From Oscillospiraceae bacterium (GTDB lineage Bacteria; Bacillota; Clostridia; UBA1212; SIG427), in NCBI GenBank assembly GCA_015069135.1, contig SVJE01000008.1, positions 37,765-101,764 on the forward strand: 64,000 nt of DNA. Reading direction: 5' to 3'. The number at the start of each line of letters is the position of its first letter. Positions within the stretch are counted from its first letter, which is position 1. Of the stretch, positions 17,938 to 26,272 are shown one piece after another. The position numbers and the translations under genes were made by a program. The notes beneath the pieces were generated by a model, which saw only the letters and a program-made list of their open reading frames with translations, did not search any database and had not been told where the DNA came from.

Positions 17938-18414
17938 TTAGAATGTTTCTGCCATCTTTATAACAGACATTGCTACTGCAATAAAAGGAGCTAAAGGCAT
18001 TTCTTTTTTTAGAGATCTTGTAATTAAAATTCCTGTAGCCCCTGCAAAAAAGCAAGCAACAGCCATACCGGTAAGCAGCGATGATATATTCATACAAAAA
18101 GAACATGCCATCAACAGTTTTATATCACCCATACCAATATTATTCTTAAGTGCTGTCTTAACAGAGAAAAGCATTATAATGGCAACACCTATGCTTATAA
18201 CACGCCATTTTACCATTTCAAAAGGTCCGAAACCAATTTCACACACACCAAGCAGCATTACAAGCACACAGACCCTATTAGGTATCATTCTGCACTCTGC
18301 ATCCCTATACCCTGCCAAGGCCAATGCCGTTCCCATGGAACCGGCCATAGCGCCTGAAGACCACCACAAAACAATCAGTAAAGCCAATGCTTTACCGATA
18401 AAATATTTTTTCAT
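17938..18414 (-). CDS. A24-family prepilin peptidase (short form)
   Basis: 158 residues, almost all hydrophobic. The two aspartates of this membrane aspartyl protease family are visible in YRDAECRMIPN and IGMGDIKLL. It lacks the N-terminal methyltransferase domain of PilD and so is of the short CpaA/TadV-like type, which cleaves prepilin leader peptides. The ATG at 18414 is chosen because AAGGAG lies 8 bases upstream; a GTG at 18423 overlaps that site. No pilin or assembly genes are nearby, so the substrate is encoded elsewhere. The promoter is at 18457-18486 and an unusual motif array lies upstream of it. Confidence 0.85.
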   Translation of the reverse strand: MKKYFIGKALALLIVLWWSSGAMAGSMGTALALAGYRDAECRMIPNRVCVLVMLLGVCEIGFGPFEMVKWRVISIGVAIIMLFSVKTALKNNIGMGDIKLLMACSFCMNISSLLTGMAVACFFAGATGILITRSLKKEMPLAPFIAVAMSVIKMAETF

Positions 18415-18456
18415 GTTTATCACTCCTTGCCGATTGCTGCAACAGTGATATAAAAC

Positions 18457-18486
18457 ATTTTAAATATAATTTGTAAAGAGTGTCAA
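18457..18486 (-). promoter_or_regulatory. Promoter of the prepilin peptidase gene
   Basis: Leftward TTGACA (18481-18486), 18-bp spacer, TAAAAT (18457-18462), giving a leader of about 35 bases. Confidence 0.72.
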
Positions 18487-18507
18487 GGTCGAAAACCGTA
18501 TTTTCTT

Positions 18508-18692
18508 GTTACAACCTACCGTTTCATTCTGTTTTTTCACTTTCGGTTGGATATTTCGTCCTTTTTTCCTACTTATTGGCTGCTAAGAGGCTTATTTCAG
18601 TTGGACTTTTTTACGTTTTTATAGCTTTTAGTCCAACCTTTTTACCGTTTATTATAAAAAACAAGTAGGACTTTTATACTTTTTATCCAACC
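18508..18692. repeat. Array of GGTTGGAnTTTTT-like motifs in both orientations
   Basis: Related words recur in this T-rich segment: ACAACCTACCGTTT (18511-18524), GGTTGGATATTTCGTCC (18545-18561), GTTGGACTTTTTTACG (18600-18615), AGTCCAACCTTTTTACCG (18630-18647), GTAGGACTTTTATAC and TATCCAACC (18665-18692). GTTGGACT/AGTCCAAC and GGTTGGAT/ATCCAACC are perfect inverted pairs. The array lies just upstream of the prepilin peptidase promoter and downstream of the xylB terminator, so it could be an operator region. No gene is seen in the gap 18415-18788. Confidence 0.5.
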
Positions 18693-18740
18693 TATTTATA
18701 AAGGATTCAGTCTTATCATGAGGGCTGTTTTGCACACAAA

Positions 18741-18774
18741 TAAAAAAGAGGCAACCCATTTTGAGTCACCTCTT
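18741..18774 (-). terminator. xylAB terminator
   Basis: Leftward 10-bp stem AAGAGGTGAC/GTTGCCTCTT (two G-U pairs) followed by TTTTTT. Confidence 0.9.
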
Positions 18775-18788
18775 AAAAAAACATGTTT

Positions 18789-20312
18789 TTACACTGCTGC
18801 CAATTTAGAAAACTCTTCCTTAAGCGCCGGATACAAAGCACAATATCTTTCATAGAACTTCATGTACCTATCATGGTTCTCACTTTCAGGGTTCTGCGTT
18901 GTTCCCGGCTTAATAACTGCCTCACAAGCTTCCTCAACAGAACCATACATTCCTGTACCCACCATCGCTAAGATTGCTACTCCAAGTGCAGGACCTTCCT
19001 TTGAAGCAATGGTAGAAATAGGACAGTTATAAATATCTGCCAGCATCTTCCTCCAGAGCTTACTGGTTCCACCGCCACCGCAAGCAATCATAGAGTCAGG
19101 ATAAATTCCCATTTCAGAGAACACACTTAAGCAATCCATAAGAGAATAACTCACACCCTCCATAACAGCTCTTATCATGTGAGGTCTTCCGTGCATAGCA
19201 GAAAGCCCGAAGAATACACCTCTTGCATCAGGATCTAAGTGAGGTGTTCTCTCACCCATAAGGTAAGGAAGATACAAAAGTCTTTCAGCTCCAATAGTCA
19301 CTTTCTCTGCTTCCTTATCCATTATATAGTAAGGATCTTTATTTTGAGCTTCTGCCTCAGCAATCTCAGGAGAACAAACCGTATCACGGAGCCACTTGAG
19401 AGATAATCCCGCACCCTGGGTAACACCCATAACATGCCATGCTCCCGGAACTGCACAACAGAATGTATGTACCCTTCCCTTTGGGTCAATGCTTATCTTA
19501 TCAGAATGAGCAAACACAACACCACTGGTACCAATAGTGGTAAAAGCTCTTCCTTCTTTCACAACACCTGTTCCCACAGCAGCTGCTGCGTTATCTCCGG
19601 CACCGCCTACAACAGCTGTACCTACCTTAAGGCCTGTAGCCTTGCTTGCCTCTTCAGTTACATAGCCTGTAACTTCAGGAGACTCATATACCTTACCAAG
19701 CAAAGCTTTATCAATATCCAGTTTTTCCAGGACTTCATCAGACCAGCATCTTCCGGGAACATCCAAAAGCTGCATACCGCTAGCATCAGAAACTTCCGTA
19801 GCATACTCTCCTGTAAGCATAAATCTGATATAATCCTTAGGCAGTAAAATATGTGCACACTTAGCATAAATTTCAGGCTGGTGGTTTTTAACCCACATAA
19901 TCTTTGATGCAGTAAAACCTGTAAGTGCGGGGTTAGCCGTGATTTCAATAAGCCTTTCCCTACCAACTTTAGCCTCAATTTCTTCGCACTCTTTAGCAGT
20001 TCTCTGATCACACCAGATAATAGAAGGACGAAGCACATTGTTATCCTTATCCAGCATAACCAGGCCGTGCATCTGACCGGAAAGCCCAATACCTTTTATC
20101 TCTTCAGCAACTACACCACTATCCGAAATAACTTTGCTGACAGTTGACTTAACTGCATTCCACCAATCAAGAGGTTCCTGCTCAGCCCAGCCGTTCTCAG
20201 GCTGATAAAGAGGATATTCCACTGTAGAAGAAGCCAACACCGTTCCTTCTTTATCAAAAAGCACCGTCTTTGTACCGGAAGTACCAATATCAATACCTAA
20301 TACATATGCCAT
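18789..20312 (-). CDS. xylB: Xylulokinase
   Basis: 507 residues, FGGY sugar kinase fold: N-terminal ATP/sugar domain with GIDIGTSGTKTVLFD, the xylulokinase-type SGQMHG motif (about 78-83), and the C-terminal domain with GGAGDNAAAAVG and ACGGGGTSKLWRKM. It phosphorylates D-xylulose to xylulose 5-phosphate for the pentose phosphate pathway. It follows xylA by 20 bases and shares its promoter. AAGGAG lies upstream of the ATG. Confidence 0.95.
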   Translation of the reverse strand: MAYVLGIDIGTSGTKTVLFDKEGTVLASSTVEYPLYQPENGWAEQEPLDWWNAVKSTVSKVISDSGVVAEEIKGIGLSGQMHGLVMLDKDNNVLRPSIIWCDQRTAKECEEIEAKVGRERLIEITANPALTGFTASKIMWVKNHQPEIYAKCAHILLPKDYIRFMLTGEYATEVSDASGMQLLDVPGRCWSDEVLEKLDIDKALLGKVYESPEVTGYVTEEASKATGLKVGTAVVGGAGDNAAAAVGTGVVKEGRAFTTIGTSGVVFAHSDKISIDPKGRVHTFCCAVPGAWHVMGVTQGAGLSLKWLRDTVCSPEIAEAEAQNKDPYYIMDKEAEKVTIGAERLLYLPYLMGERTPHLDPDARGVFFGLSAMHGRPHMIRAVMEGVSYSLMDCLSVFSEMGIYPDSMIACGGGGTSKLWRKMLADIYNCPISTIASKEGPALGVAILAMVGTGMYGSVEEACEAVIKPGTTQNPESENHDRYMKFYERYCALYPALKEEFSKLAAV

Positions 20313-20332
20313 GGTAAAATTTCTCCTTAATA

Positions 20333-21652
20333 TTAAACACCAAACATTACAGAGTTAATAACAGCTTCTAAGTATTCCTGTTTGCCGCTTATGTTTGTTG
20401 TAACATCGCCCATGTTAAGAGCATACTGTTCAAGTTCTTCCATTGTTGCAGTGCCGGCAACAATCTTAGCACCGATACCTGTCTTGTAGCTCGCATAACG
20501 CTCTTCAACGAACTTATCAATTCTGCCGTCTTTAATAATCTTATCTGCTACCTTAAGGCCAAGAGCAAAGGAATCCATACCTGCAATGTAAGCAAGGAAT
20601 ACATCTTCCTGAGTATATGATCCACGTCTTGTCTTGGCATCAAAGTTAAGACCACCTGTAGTAAATCCGCCTGCTCTTAAAACTTCATACATACACATAG
20701 CTGTGTCATAAACATTTGTTGGGAATTGGTCTGTATCCCAGCCAAGTAACATATCACCCTGGTTAGCATCAATAGAACCAAACACACCGTTATCGGCAGC
20801 CACTCTCAGTTCGTGCTGGAATGTGTGACCTGCGAGTGTTGCATGGTTAGCTTCAATATTCATCTTAAAGTCTTTATCCAAACCATACTTTCTTAAGAAA
20901 GCAAGAACTGTTGCTGTATCAAAATCGTACTGATGCTTTGTTGGTTCTTTTGGCTTAGGCTCAATGTAAAAGTTACCCTTAAAACCTATTGAACGACCGT
21001 AATCAACTGTCATTTTCATAAGTCTTGCCATGTTGTCCTGCTCTAAAGCCATGTTTGTATTAAGAAGTGTTTCATAACCTTCTCTTCCACCCCAGAATAC
21101 ATAACCTTCGCCACCTAAAGCAGTTGTAATTTCCAAAGCCTTTTTAATCTGTGCTGCTGCAAAAGCAAATACATCAGCATTAGGAGCTGTGCCTGCACCA
21201 TGCATGTATCTGGGATTACCAAAACAGTTAGCTGTACCCCAGAGAAGTTTCTTACCTGTTGACTTCATAAGGTTATCCAAAATACCCTGAATCTTATCCA
21301 GACGTGCATTTGTTTCTTTTAAGTTATCAGCTTCAGGAGCAATATCTCTGTCATGAAAACAGTAGTAATCAATATCCAGCTTATCCATCAGTTCAAAAGC
21401 AGCATTTGCTTTAGCTTCTGCATGAGCCATAGAGTCAGTAGCACCAAAACTCTTATCAGCAGTGCCCACACCGAACATATCTGTACCTTCTGCACACATT
21501 GTATGCCAATATGACATAGCGAACTTAAGCTGATTTCTCATGGATTTTCCCGCAACTATCTCATCAGGATTATAGTATTTAAATGATAGTGGGTTGTCAG
21601 AACCTGCACCCTCATATTTAATCTTTGATATTTTGTTATAGTATTCGCTCAT
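20333..21652 (-). CDS. xylA: Xylose isomerase
   Basis: 439 residues, the long class II form. It converts D-xylose to D-xylulose using two divalent metals. Signature parts are [21 protein letters not shown], the metal/proton-shuttle segment [14 protein letters not shown], and [14 protein letters not shown]. The ATG at 21652 is chosen because a perfect AGGAGG lies 9 bases upstream and [15 protein letters not shown] is the family N-terminus; longer frames lack this. It is the first gene of a two-gene xylAB operon; no XylR or xylose transporter is in the window. Confidence 0.96.
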   Translation of the reverse strand: MSEYYNKISKIKYEGAGSDNPLSFKYYNPDEIVAGKSMRNQLKFAMSYWHTMCAEGTDMFGVGTADKSFGATDSMAHAEAKANAAFELMDKLDIDYYCFHDRDIAPEADNLKETNARLDKIQGILDNLMKSTGKKLLWGTANCFGNPRYMHGAGTAPNADVFAFAAAQIKKALEITTALGGEGYVFWGGREGYETLLNTNMALEQDNMARLMKMTVDYGRSIGFKGNFYIEPKPKEPTKHQYDFDTATVLAFLRKYGLDKDFKMNIEANHATLAGHTFQHELRVAADNGVFGSIDANQGDMLLGWDTDQFPTNVYDTAMCMYEVLRAGGFTTGGLNFDAKTRRGSYTQEDVFLAYIAGMDSFALGLKVADKIIKDGRIDKFVEERYASYKTGIGAKIVAGTATMEELEQYALNMGDVTTNISGKQEYLEAVINSVMFGV

Positions 21653-21686
21653 TGTTAAATTCCTCCTAAATAATATCAGATAGTTT

Positions 21687-21715
21687 ATTATATCATTTAG
21701 CAAATTTTGTTACAA
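21687..21715 (-). promoter_or_regulatory. xylAB sigma-A promoter
   Basis: Leftward TTGTAA (21710-21715), 17-bp spacer, TATAAT (21687-21692), giving a short leader of about 28 bases. No convincing XylR palindrome or cre site was recognised around it. Confidence 0.75.
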
Positions 21716-21928
21716 GCATAATATGATTTTCCATTAAATGGCAACACAGTAAAAAGAGCCTTTTACAAGGGGTTTTGTGCCCAAAAAAAATGTCATTTTT
21801 TTAACTCTTTATTATGATAAACAAAAAGGTCAAAACTTAAAAAGTAAGGTAAATTTAATAATGTATTTTATATACATTATTCCCATTATTTCCCAAATCT
21901 ATTGTTTGTACGTTAATAAAACATCAAT

Positions 21929-22061
21929 TTATCCACAGAAGTTATGCACATATCCACAGACTTATGCACAGGCAAAATGTTGATAACATCTCATTTTTAC
22001 AGATTTATGCACATTTAAATTTGTTCTATTCACAAAAATTATGCACAAGGGGTGTGCATAA
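21929..22061. promoter_or_regulatory. Cluster of DnaA boxes
   Basis: Six exact TTATnCACA boxes lie within 133 bp: TTATCCACA at 21929, TTATGCACA at 21942, 21962, 22005 and 22039 (plus strand) and one at 22053-22061 (minus strand). Three one-mismatch boxes add to this: ATATCCACA at 21950, TTATCAACA at 21978-21986 (minus) and CTATTCACA at 22026. The flank at 21840-21925 is very AT-rich. The segment lies in the 549-base gap between xylA and a divergent glycosyltransferase gene. Such clusters are found in oriC or in DnaA-titrating/regulatory regions; dnaA and dnaN are not in the window. Confidence 0.85.
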
Positions 22062-22142
22062 AAAAACTCTCTTTATTTCCATCTTTTCCCAAAAAACTTA
22101 TACTTGACAAACTTTTTTTGTTTAATTCAACTTTGCAAATCT

Positions 22143-22170
22143 TGACTTTTCAGGTATATTTTAATAACAT
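22143..22170 (+). promoter_or_regulatory. Probable promoter of the glycosyltransferase pair
   Basis: TTGACT (22143-22148), 16-bp spacer, TAACAT (22165-22170); the -10 matches in four of six positions. The ATG of the first glycosyltransferase is 31 bases downstream with GGAGGT at 22188-22193. The DnaA boxes end about 80 bases upstream. Confidence 0.5.
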
Positions 22171-22201
22171 TATTTCTATAATTACATGGAGGTAGAATAG
22201 T

Positions 22202-23359
22202 ATGAAAATCCTGATTACTACGGACTGGTACGAACCCGTTATCAACGGCGTTGTAACCTCTGTATTAAATCTGGTTAAGGAACTGACAGCCAAAGGACAT
22301 GATGTAAGAATTCTTACTCTTTCCTATGGTGCTCATTCATATTACAGTCAGGGAGTTTACTATATCGCCTCTATAAGCATAGGTGGAATTTACCCCGATG
22401 CCAGAGCTACTCTGTATGCCGGACGTAAGATGGTTGACTCTATTATAAGATGGCATCCTGACATTATTCACTCGCAATGTGAATTCAGCAGTTTTCAATA
22501 TGCAAAACAAATATCCAGAAAACTTAACATTCCGATAGTACATACATATCATACTCTATACGAAAGCTATACCCACTATTTCTCCCCTAGTAAGAAAATG
22601 GGTAAACATATTGTCTCCGGTTTGTCCAGAAATCTGTTAAGTCGTGTACAGAGTATTATTGCCCCCTCTGAGAAAATTAAAAGGGTATTGTATAGTTATC
22701 GAATATTAAGAAGAATATATGTAGTTCCATCAGGAATTGATTTAAATAAGTTTAATGTTACTCTTTTACCTTCAGAAAGACGTGCATTACTTGGCGAACT
22801 GAGTATTCCCGAAGGAAACAAAATTCTTATTACTGTAGGCCGTCTTGCAAAAGAAAAAAATGTAGAACAGCTTATTCAGTATTTCCATAAAATGAACCGT
22901 TCCGACACTGATTTTATAATCGTAGGCGGAGGGCCATATCAAAAAGTACTTATGGAATATGCTGAAAAGATCGGTGCAAACAAAAACATACATTTTACCG
23001 GCATGGTTATGCCACAATTTGTAGCAAAATATTATCAACTGGGTGACATTTTTCTATGCGGCTCCACCAGCGAAGCTCAGGGACTTACTTACATGGAAGC
23101 TATGGCCAGTGGACTTCCTTGCGTCTGCCACAAAGACACCTGCCTAAATGGCATTGTAATCGATGGTAAAAATGGTTATCAATATGACACCTACGAAAAT
23201 TTCGAAAAATATATTAATTCAATTCTTGATAATCCTGAATTGAAAGAATCCATGTCGAAAAACGCCAAGGAAATAACCGAAAACCAATTCTCTACTAAAG
23301 CCTTTGCAGAGAAAATAGAAAAAATTTATGAAAAAGAAATTAAAAGGTATATACAATGA
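22202..23359 (+). CDS. GT4-family glycosyltransferase, probable diacylglycerol glucosyltransferase
   Basis: 385 residues, GT-B fold. The N-terminus MKILITTDWYEPVINGVVTS and the E-x7-E motif in SEAQGLTYMEAMASGLP (about 298-314) mark the GT4 family; VGRLAKEKNVEQLI is the donor-binding part. The N-terminus and pairing with the next gene resemble enzymes that transfer glucose from UDP-glucose to diacylglycerol, giving the membrane glycolipid used as a lipoteichoic acid anchor in low-GC bacteria. Sugar and linkage are inferred. It overlaps the next gene by four bases (ATGA). Confidence 0.8.
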   Translation: MKILITTDWYEPVINGVVTSVLNLVKELTAKGHDVRILTLSYGAHSYYSQGVYYIASISIGGIYPDARATLYAGRKMVDSIIRWHPDIIHSQCEFSSFQYAKQISRKLNIPIVHTYHTLYESYTHYFSPSKKMGKHIVSGLSRNLLSRVQSIIAPSEKIKRVLYSYRILRRIYVVPSGIDLNKFNVTLLPSERRALLGELSIPEGNKILITVGRLAKEKNVEQLIQYFHKMNRSDTDFIIVGGGPYQKVLMEYAEKIGANKNIHFTGMVMPQFVAKYYQLGDIFLCGSTSEAQGLTYMEAMASGLPCVCHKDTCLNGIVIDGKNGYQYDTYENFEKYINSILDNPELKESMSKNAKEITENQFSTKAFAEKIEKIYEKEIKRYIQ

Positions 23360-24354
23360 AAGTTCTTATATACGCAGGTGCATTAAAAAAAGTTGAAAAA
23401 AGTGGTGTGGGCCAGGCTATCTATCATCAGAAAGATGCTCTTAAAAGTGTTGGTATTCCGGTAACATTTGATAAAAATGAAGATTACGACATAGTACATA
23501 TCAACACCATTTTTCCGGATTCATTTTTTATGAGTTTAAAAGCCCGAGCAAAAGGTAAAAAAGTCGTATATTATGCTCATTCCACAAAAGAAGATTTCAA
23601 AAATTCCTTTGTTGGTTCAAACCTTCTTGCACCGGTGTTTAAATGGTGGATTAAAAGATGCTATTTAAGAGGAGATGTATTAATCACTCCTACCTCTTAC
23701 TCAAAAGGTTTATTAGAGAGCTACGGTATCAAAAAGAAAATATATCCTCTTTCCAACGGCATCAACTTAAAAGATTATAGCAACTCACAGCTTGGAGGGT
23801 GCAGATTCAGAGAAAAATATGGTTTCTCACCGGAAGATAAAATAATTATTTCCGTTGGACACTACATGAATCGAAAAGGCATTACAGATTTTGTAGAGCT
23901 TGCAAAGCGTCTGCCTGAATATCAGTTTATTTGGTTTGGATATACCCCACCGGCTGCCTGTACTCCTGATGTAAGAGAAGCTGTAAAAACAGAACTTCCA
24001 AACCTTCATTTCCCGGGGCTTGCCACACAGGAAGAACTTAAAGATGCCTATAGCGGAAGCGATATGTTTCTGTTTCTTACTCACGAAGAAACTGAAGGTA
24101 TTGTATTATTGGAAGCTATGGCCATGAAACTTACCGTTCTGGTAAGAGATATACCAATTTACAAAGATATGCTTACCAGTGGGTATAATGTATACAAAGC
24201 AGGTACATTAGATGAATTTGAGCGTAGGATAAAGGGAATTCTTACAGGTACCTATCCTTCTACTTTTGAAGAAGGATATAACTTTGTTAAAGAAAGAGAT
24301 ATTCCTGTTGTAGGTGAAAAACTTAAGGAAATATATAAAGAATTGGGATTGTAA
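23356..24354 (+). CDS. GT4-family glycosyltransferase, probable second glycolipid glycosyltransferase (CpoA/BgsA-like)
   Basis: 332 residues. The N-terminus MKVLIYAGALKKVEKSGVGQ is like that of CpoA/BgsA-type enzymes, which add a second hexose to monoglucosyl-diacylglycerol. Donor-site parts are ISVGHYMNRKG and the E-x7-E motif in EETEGIVLLEAMAMKL (about 246-260). Translational overlap with the preceding enzyme supports a two-step pathway for a diglycosyl lipid at the inner face of the membrane. The transferred sugar is not predictable from sequence alone. Confidence 0.8.
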   Translation: MKVLIYAGALKKVEKSGVGQAIYHQKDALKSVGIPVTFDKNEDYDIVHINTIFPDSFFMSLKARAKGKKVVYYAHSTKEDFKNSFVGSNLLAPVFKWWIKRCYLRGDVLITPTSYSKGLLESYGIKKKIYPLSNGINLKDYSNSQLGGCRFREKYGFSPEDKIIISVGHYMNRKGITDFVELAKRLPEYQFIWFGYTPPAACTPDVREAVKTELPNLHFPGLATQEELKDAYSGSDMFLFLTHEETEGIVLLEAMAMKLTVLVRDIPIYKDMLTSGYNVYKAGTLDEFERRIKGILTGTYPSTFEEGYNFVKERDIPVVGEKLKEIYKELGL

Positions 24355-24383
24355 AATATATAAATCAAAAAAAGCCTTGATTT

Positions 24384-24423
24384 AAACCGATTATAGTACA
24401 CTGTACTTTGATCGGTTTTATTT
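24384..24423 (+). terminator. Terminator of the glycosyltransferase operon
   Basis: Hairpin arms AAACCGAT and ATCGGTTT with a further inner pairing AGTAC/GTACT, followed by the T-rich TATTTTATA. Confidence 0.8.
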
Positions 24424-24442
24424 TATACAATTAAGCTATACA

Positions 24443-24471
24443 TTGACATAAAATGGTATATATGGTATTGT
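24443..24471 (+). promoter_or_regulatory. Promoter of the protease remnant and lipoprotein genes
   Basis: TTGACA (24443-24448), 17-bp spacer with a TGn extension, and TATTGT (24466-24471). It lies 53 bases before the GTG at 24524, so the degraded gene and the lipoprotein behind it are probably still transcribed. Confidence 0.65.
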
Positions 24472-24523
24472 TTGATTGTAGACGATCGGTTTGAAAATTG
24501 AACATTGAAAAGGAAGCGTATTT

Positions 24524-24879
24524 GTGAAACGTAAGATGTCTATAAGACTATTAGCTTTATTGGTGATGAGTTGTTTATTGTTTTTTGTTTCCCCATATTC
24601 ATCTGTACATTTTGCTCATACACAAATAGAAAAAACAATTACGAACAAAAATTACCGTTTGAAATACAAATGAACCGTTCAAATCTTCCAGAGTCCTCGT
24701 CAGAAGCTAAAATCACAGCAATGCACGAAGCAGGGCACGCATTTCTTTTGGAACATCCAGATGATCAACACTATAATTATCGTGTTGCAAGCATAATGAA
24801 CGGAGGTTCTTTTAAACATATGAGAACACCAACACCATCCATATATGACCAATATAATATAAAAAGGAGATGGGATTAA
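24524..24879 (+). pseudogene. Remnant of a secreted matrixin-like zinc metalloprotease
   Basis: From GTG 24524 (AAGGAAG upstream) a frame encodes a clear signal peptide (MKRKMSIRLLALLVMSCLLF) and stops at a TGA at 24671-24673. The catalytic end is in another frame: MHEAGHAFLLEHP is a complete HExxHxxxxxH zinc motif and SIMNGG is the Met-turn, followed by a C-terminus ending KRRW. A shift at the A6 run 24630-24635 would join the two, but the product would be only about 118 residues and would lack most of the N-terminal half of a matrixin domain (roughly 70-100 residues by family comparison). It is therefore best read as a frameshifted and internally deleted gene. The stop directly abuts the next ATG. 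Confidence 0.7.
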
Positions 24880-26220
24880 ATGAAAAAAAACATTCATATT
24901 TTAATTATATTAATTCTTCTTTTGTTGTTGAGTTCATGCAACAGCAATTCACACATCGTTGCTGTTGACACCTATAACATAGGAGAAACTCCTCCACATG
25001 TTGTAAATATACAATTAGGTCACGAGCATGGTTATCCTGAAGCAGACAAAGCTTTACCGGAAATAACTTTTAAAGACTTTGAAGAAAAAATCAGAGAAAC
25101 TTATGCAGATAACTATATTATAGTAGAATGTGAAATGATCGAAGGAGGAACTCTTTATTGTAATACAGAACACAATTATGCCAGCCATGTTATTACTCCG
25201 GTAAAAATCCTTAAAATCCATGATCAATCAGAAAGTCTCCCCTATGAAATCAAAGTCGGAGATGAAATAAATGTGGGAGAACCATATTTTTGGATTACCC
25301 CAGAAATGGATGGTATTATAGAAGATTATGAGGTCGGTACATATATCACGACAACCGAATATTACCCTATGATGCTTGGAAAGCGTTATATCTTGTATGC
25401 AAATCTCGGAGAAGATCACGAAGGCAATAAATTGTTGACACCTTGCATGTACTTTAACAGTTTTTGCATCAGCGAAGATAGTCTTCATTCCGAAAGACTA
25501 TTCACATACAACTGGTCAGACACTCTTTATTACACAGGTGTCTGGCTGAAATACAGCAACAAAAGCACATTTAACTACGAATATGCAGATGTATTTACCG
25601 AAACAGAGAATAAGTCTTTCAATGTTGTCCATGTAGACAAATCACCCCTTGAAATTTCTGATAACCTTGAGGATAGAGAAACTGCGTTTTTTAATAAGGG
25701 AAACGGAAACGAAGTCATTCTCAGCTGTATCGCCAAAGGAGACGGACAACAGGTTAAAGTTTCCGGTAATCCTTATTTATATGACTATGAATATTGCACT
25801 CTGACAGATATAAGCATTACAGGATACTATCATATTGGTGAAAAAGTACGCGAAAGTCTTAATCAGAGAACACTGAAACTGAAACTGTTGGAACCATATT
25901 ATATGGTAACAGAAGAAATGACAGAACTAACAGACGAATACGAACCGGGAGCTTATATAACCCACAGTAGATATATTCCAACAAACGCAATGCCTAATCA
26001 GGGCAAACATTGGCTCGACGGAGAGTGTATAATATTTGCTTACATGACAGAATACAATGGTGAAAATGTATTGGTTGTGCCAGGATTAATCTCTGCAGTT
26101 TCTACAGAAAGGAAACAGCAAATACCTGAACACCAACAAATAACACTAGGACCGGAAAGTTTGCTTTGTTACATGGAAACGAAGGCAAAATACATCAACA
26201 AACTTTTTATAAGTTCCTGA
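24880..26220 (+). CDS. Lipoprotein of unknown function with a repeated domain
   Basis: 446 residues starting with a lipoprotein signal ending LLSSC (lipidated Cys about 20). The mature part seems to hold two related halves: EPYFWITPEMDGIIEDYEVG with TYITTTEYYPM in the first, and EPYYMVTEEMTELTDEYEPG with AYITHSRYIPT in the second, each followed by a short segment rich in beta-type residues. This looks like an internal duplication. No known family was recognised. It follows the protease remnant with no gap and shares its promoter, so the pair may once have worked together outside the cell. An AAGGAG site precedes the start. Confidence 0.8.
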   Translation: MKKNIHILIILILLLLLSSCNSNSHIVAVDTYNIGETPPHVVNIQLGHEHGYPEADKALPEITFKDFEEKIRETYADNYIIVECEMIEGGTLYCNTEHNYASHVITPVKILKIHDQSESLPYEIKVGDEINVGEPYFWITPEMDGIIEDYEVGTYITTTEYYPMMLGKRYILYANLGEDHEGNKLLTPCMYFNSFCISEDSLHSERLFTYNWSDTLYYTGVWLKYSNKSTFNYEYADVFTETENKSFNVVHVDKSPLEISDNLEDRETAFFNKGNGNEVILSCIAKGDGQQVKVSGNPYLYDYEYCTLTDISITGYYHIGEKVRESLNQRTLKLKLLEPYYMVTEEMTELTDEYEPGAYITHSRYIPTNAMPNQGKHWLDGECIIFAYMTEYNGENVLVVPGLISAVSTERKQQIPEHQQITLGPESLLCYMETKAKYINKLFISS

Positions 26221-26240
26221 TTCGCTCTAAAATGCAACAA

Positions 26241-26271
26241 GGCCGGCTCAATTTTCTGAGTCGGCCTCTTT
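26241..26271 (+). terminator. Terminator between the lipoprotein gene and tsaD
   Basis: Hairpin GGCCGGCTCA-ATTTTC-TGAGTCGGCC (one G-U pair) followed by TCTTTTT in the rightward direction. The stem can also form in the leftward tsaD transcript, but the T run there is poor. Confidence 0.88.
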
Positions 26272-26272
26272 T

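Noticed and set aside
21687..21760. XylR operator or cre site near xylA
   Set aside because: No palindrome close to known XylR or CcpA sites could be drawn with confidence.
21929..22061. Call of this DnaA-box cluster as the chromosomal oriC
   Set aside because: dnaA/dnaN are absent, and gene orientation to the right (S10 cluster leftward) opposes a fork starting here; kept as a DnaA-box cluster only.
24571..24879. Intact 102-residue protein starting at ATG 24571
   Set aside because: Its N-terminus is an out-of-frame reading of the signal-peptide region; the protease end only makes sense as part of the broken gene from 24524.
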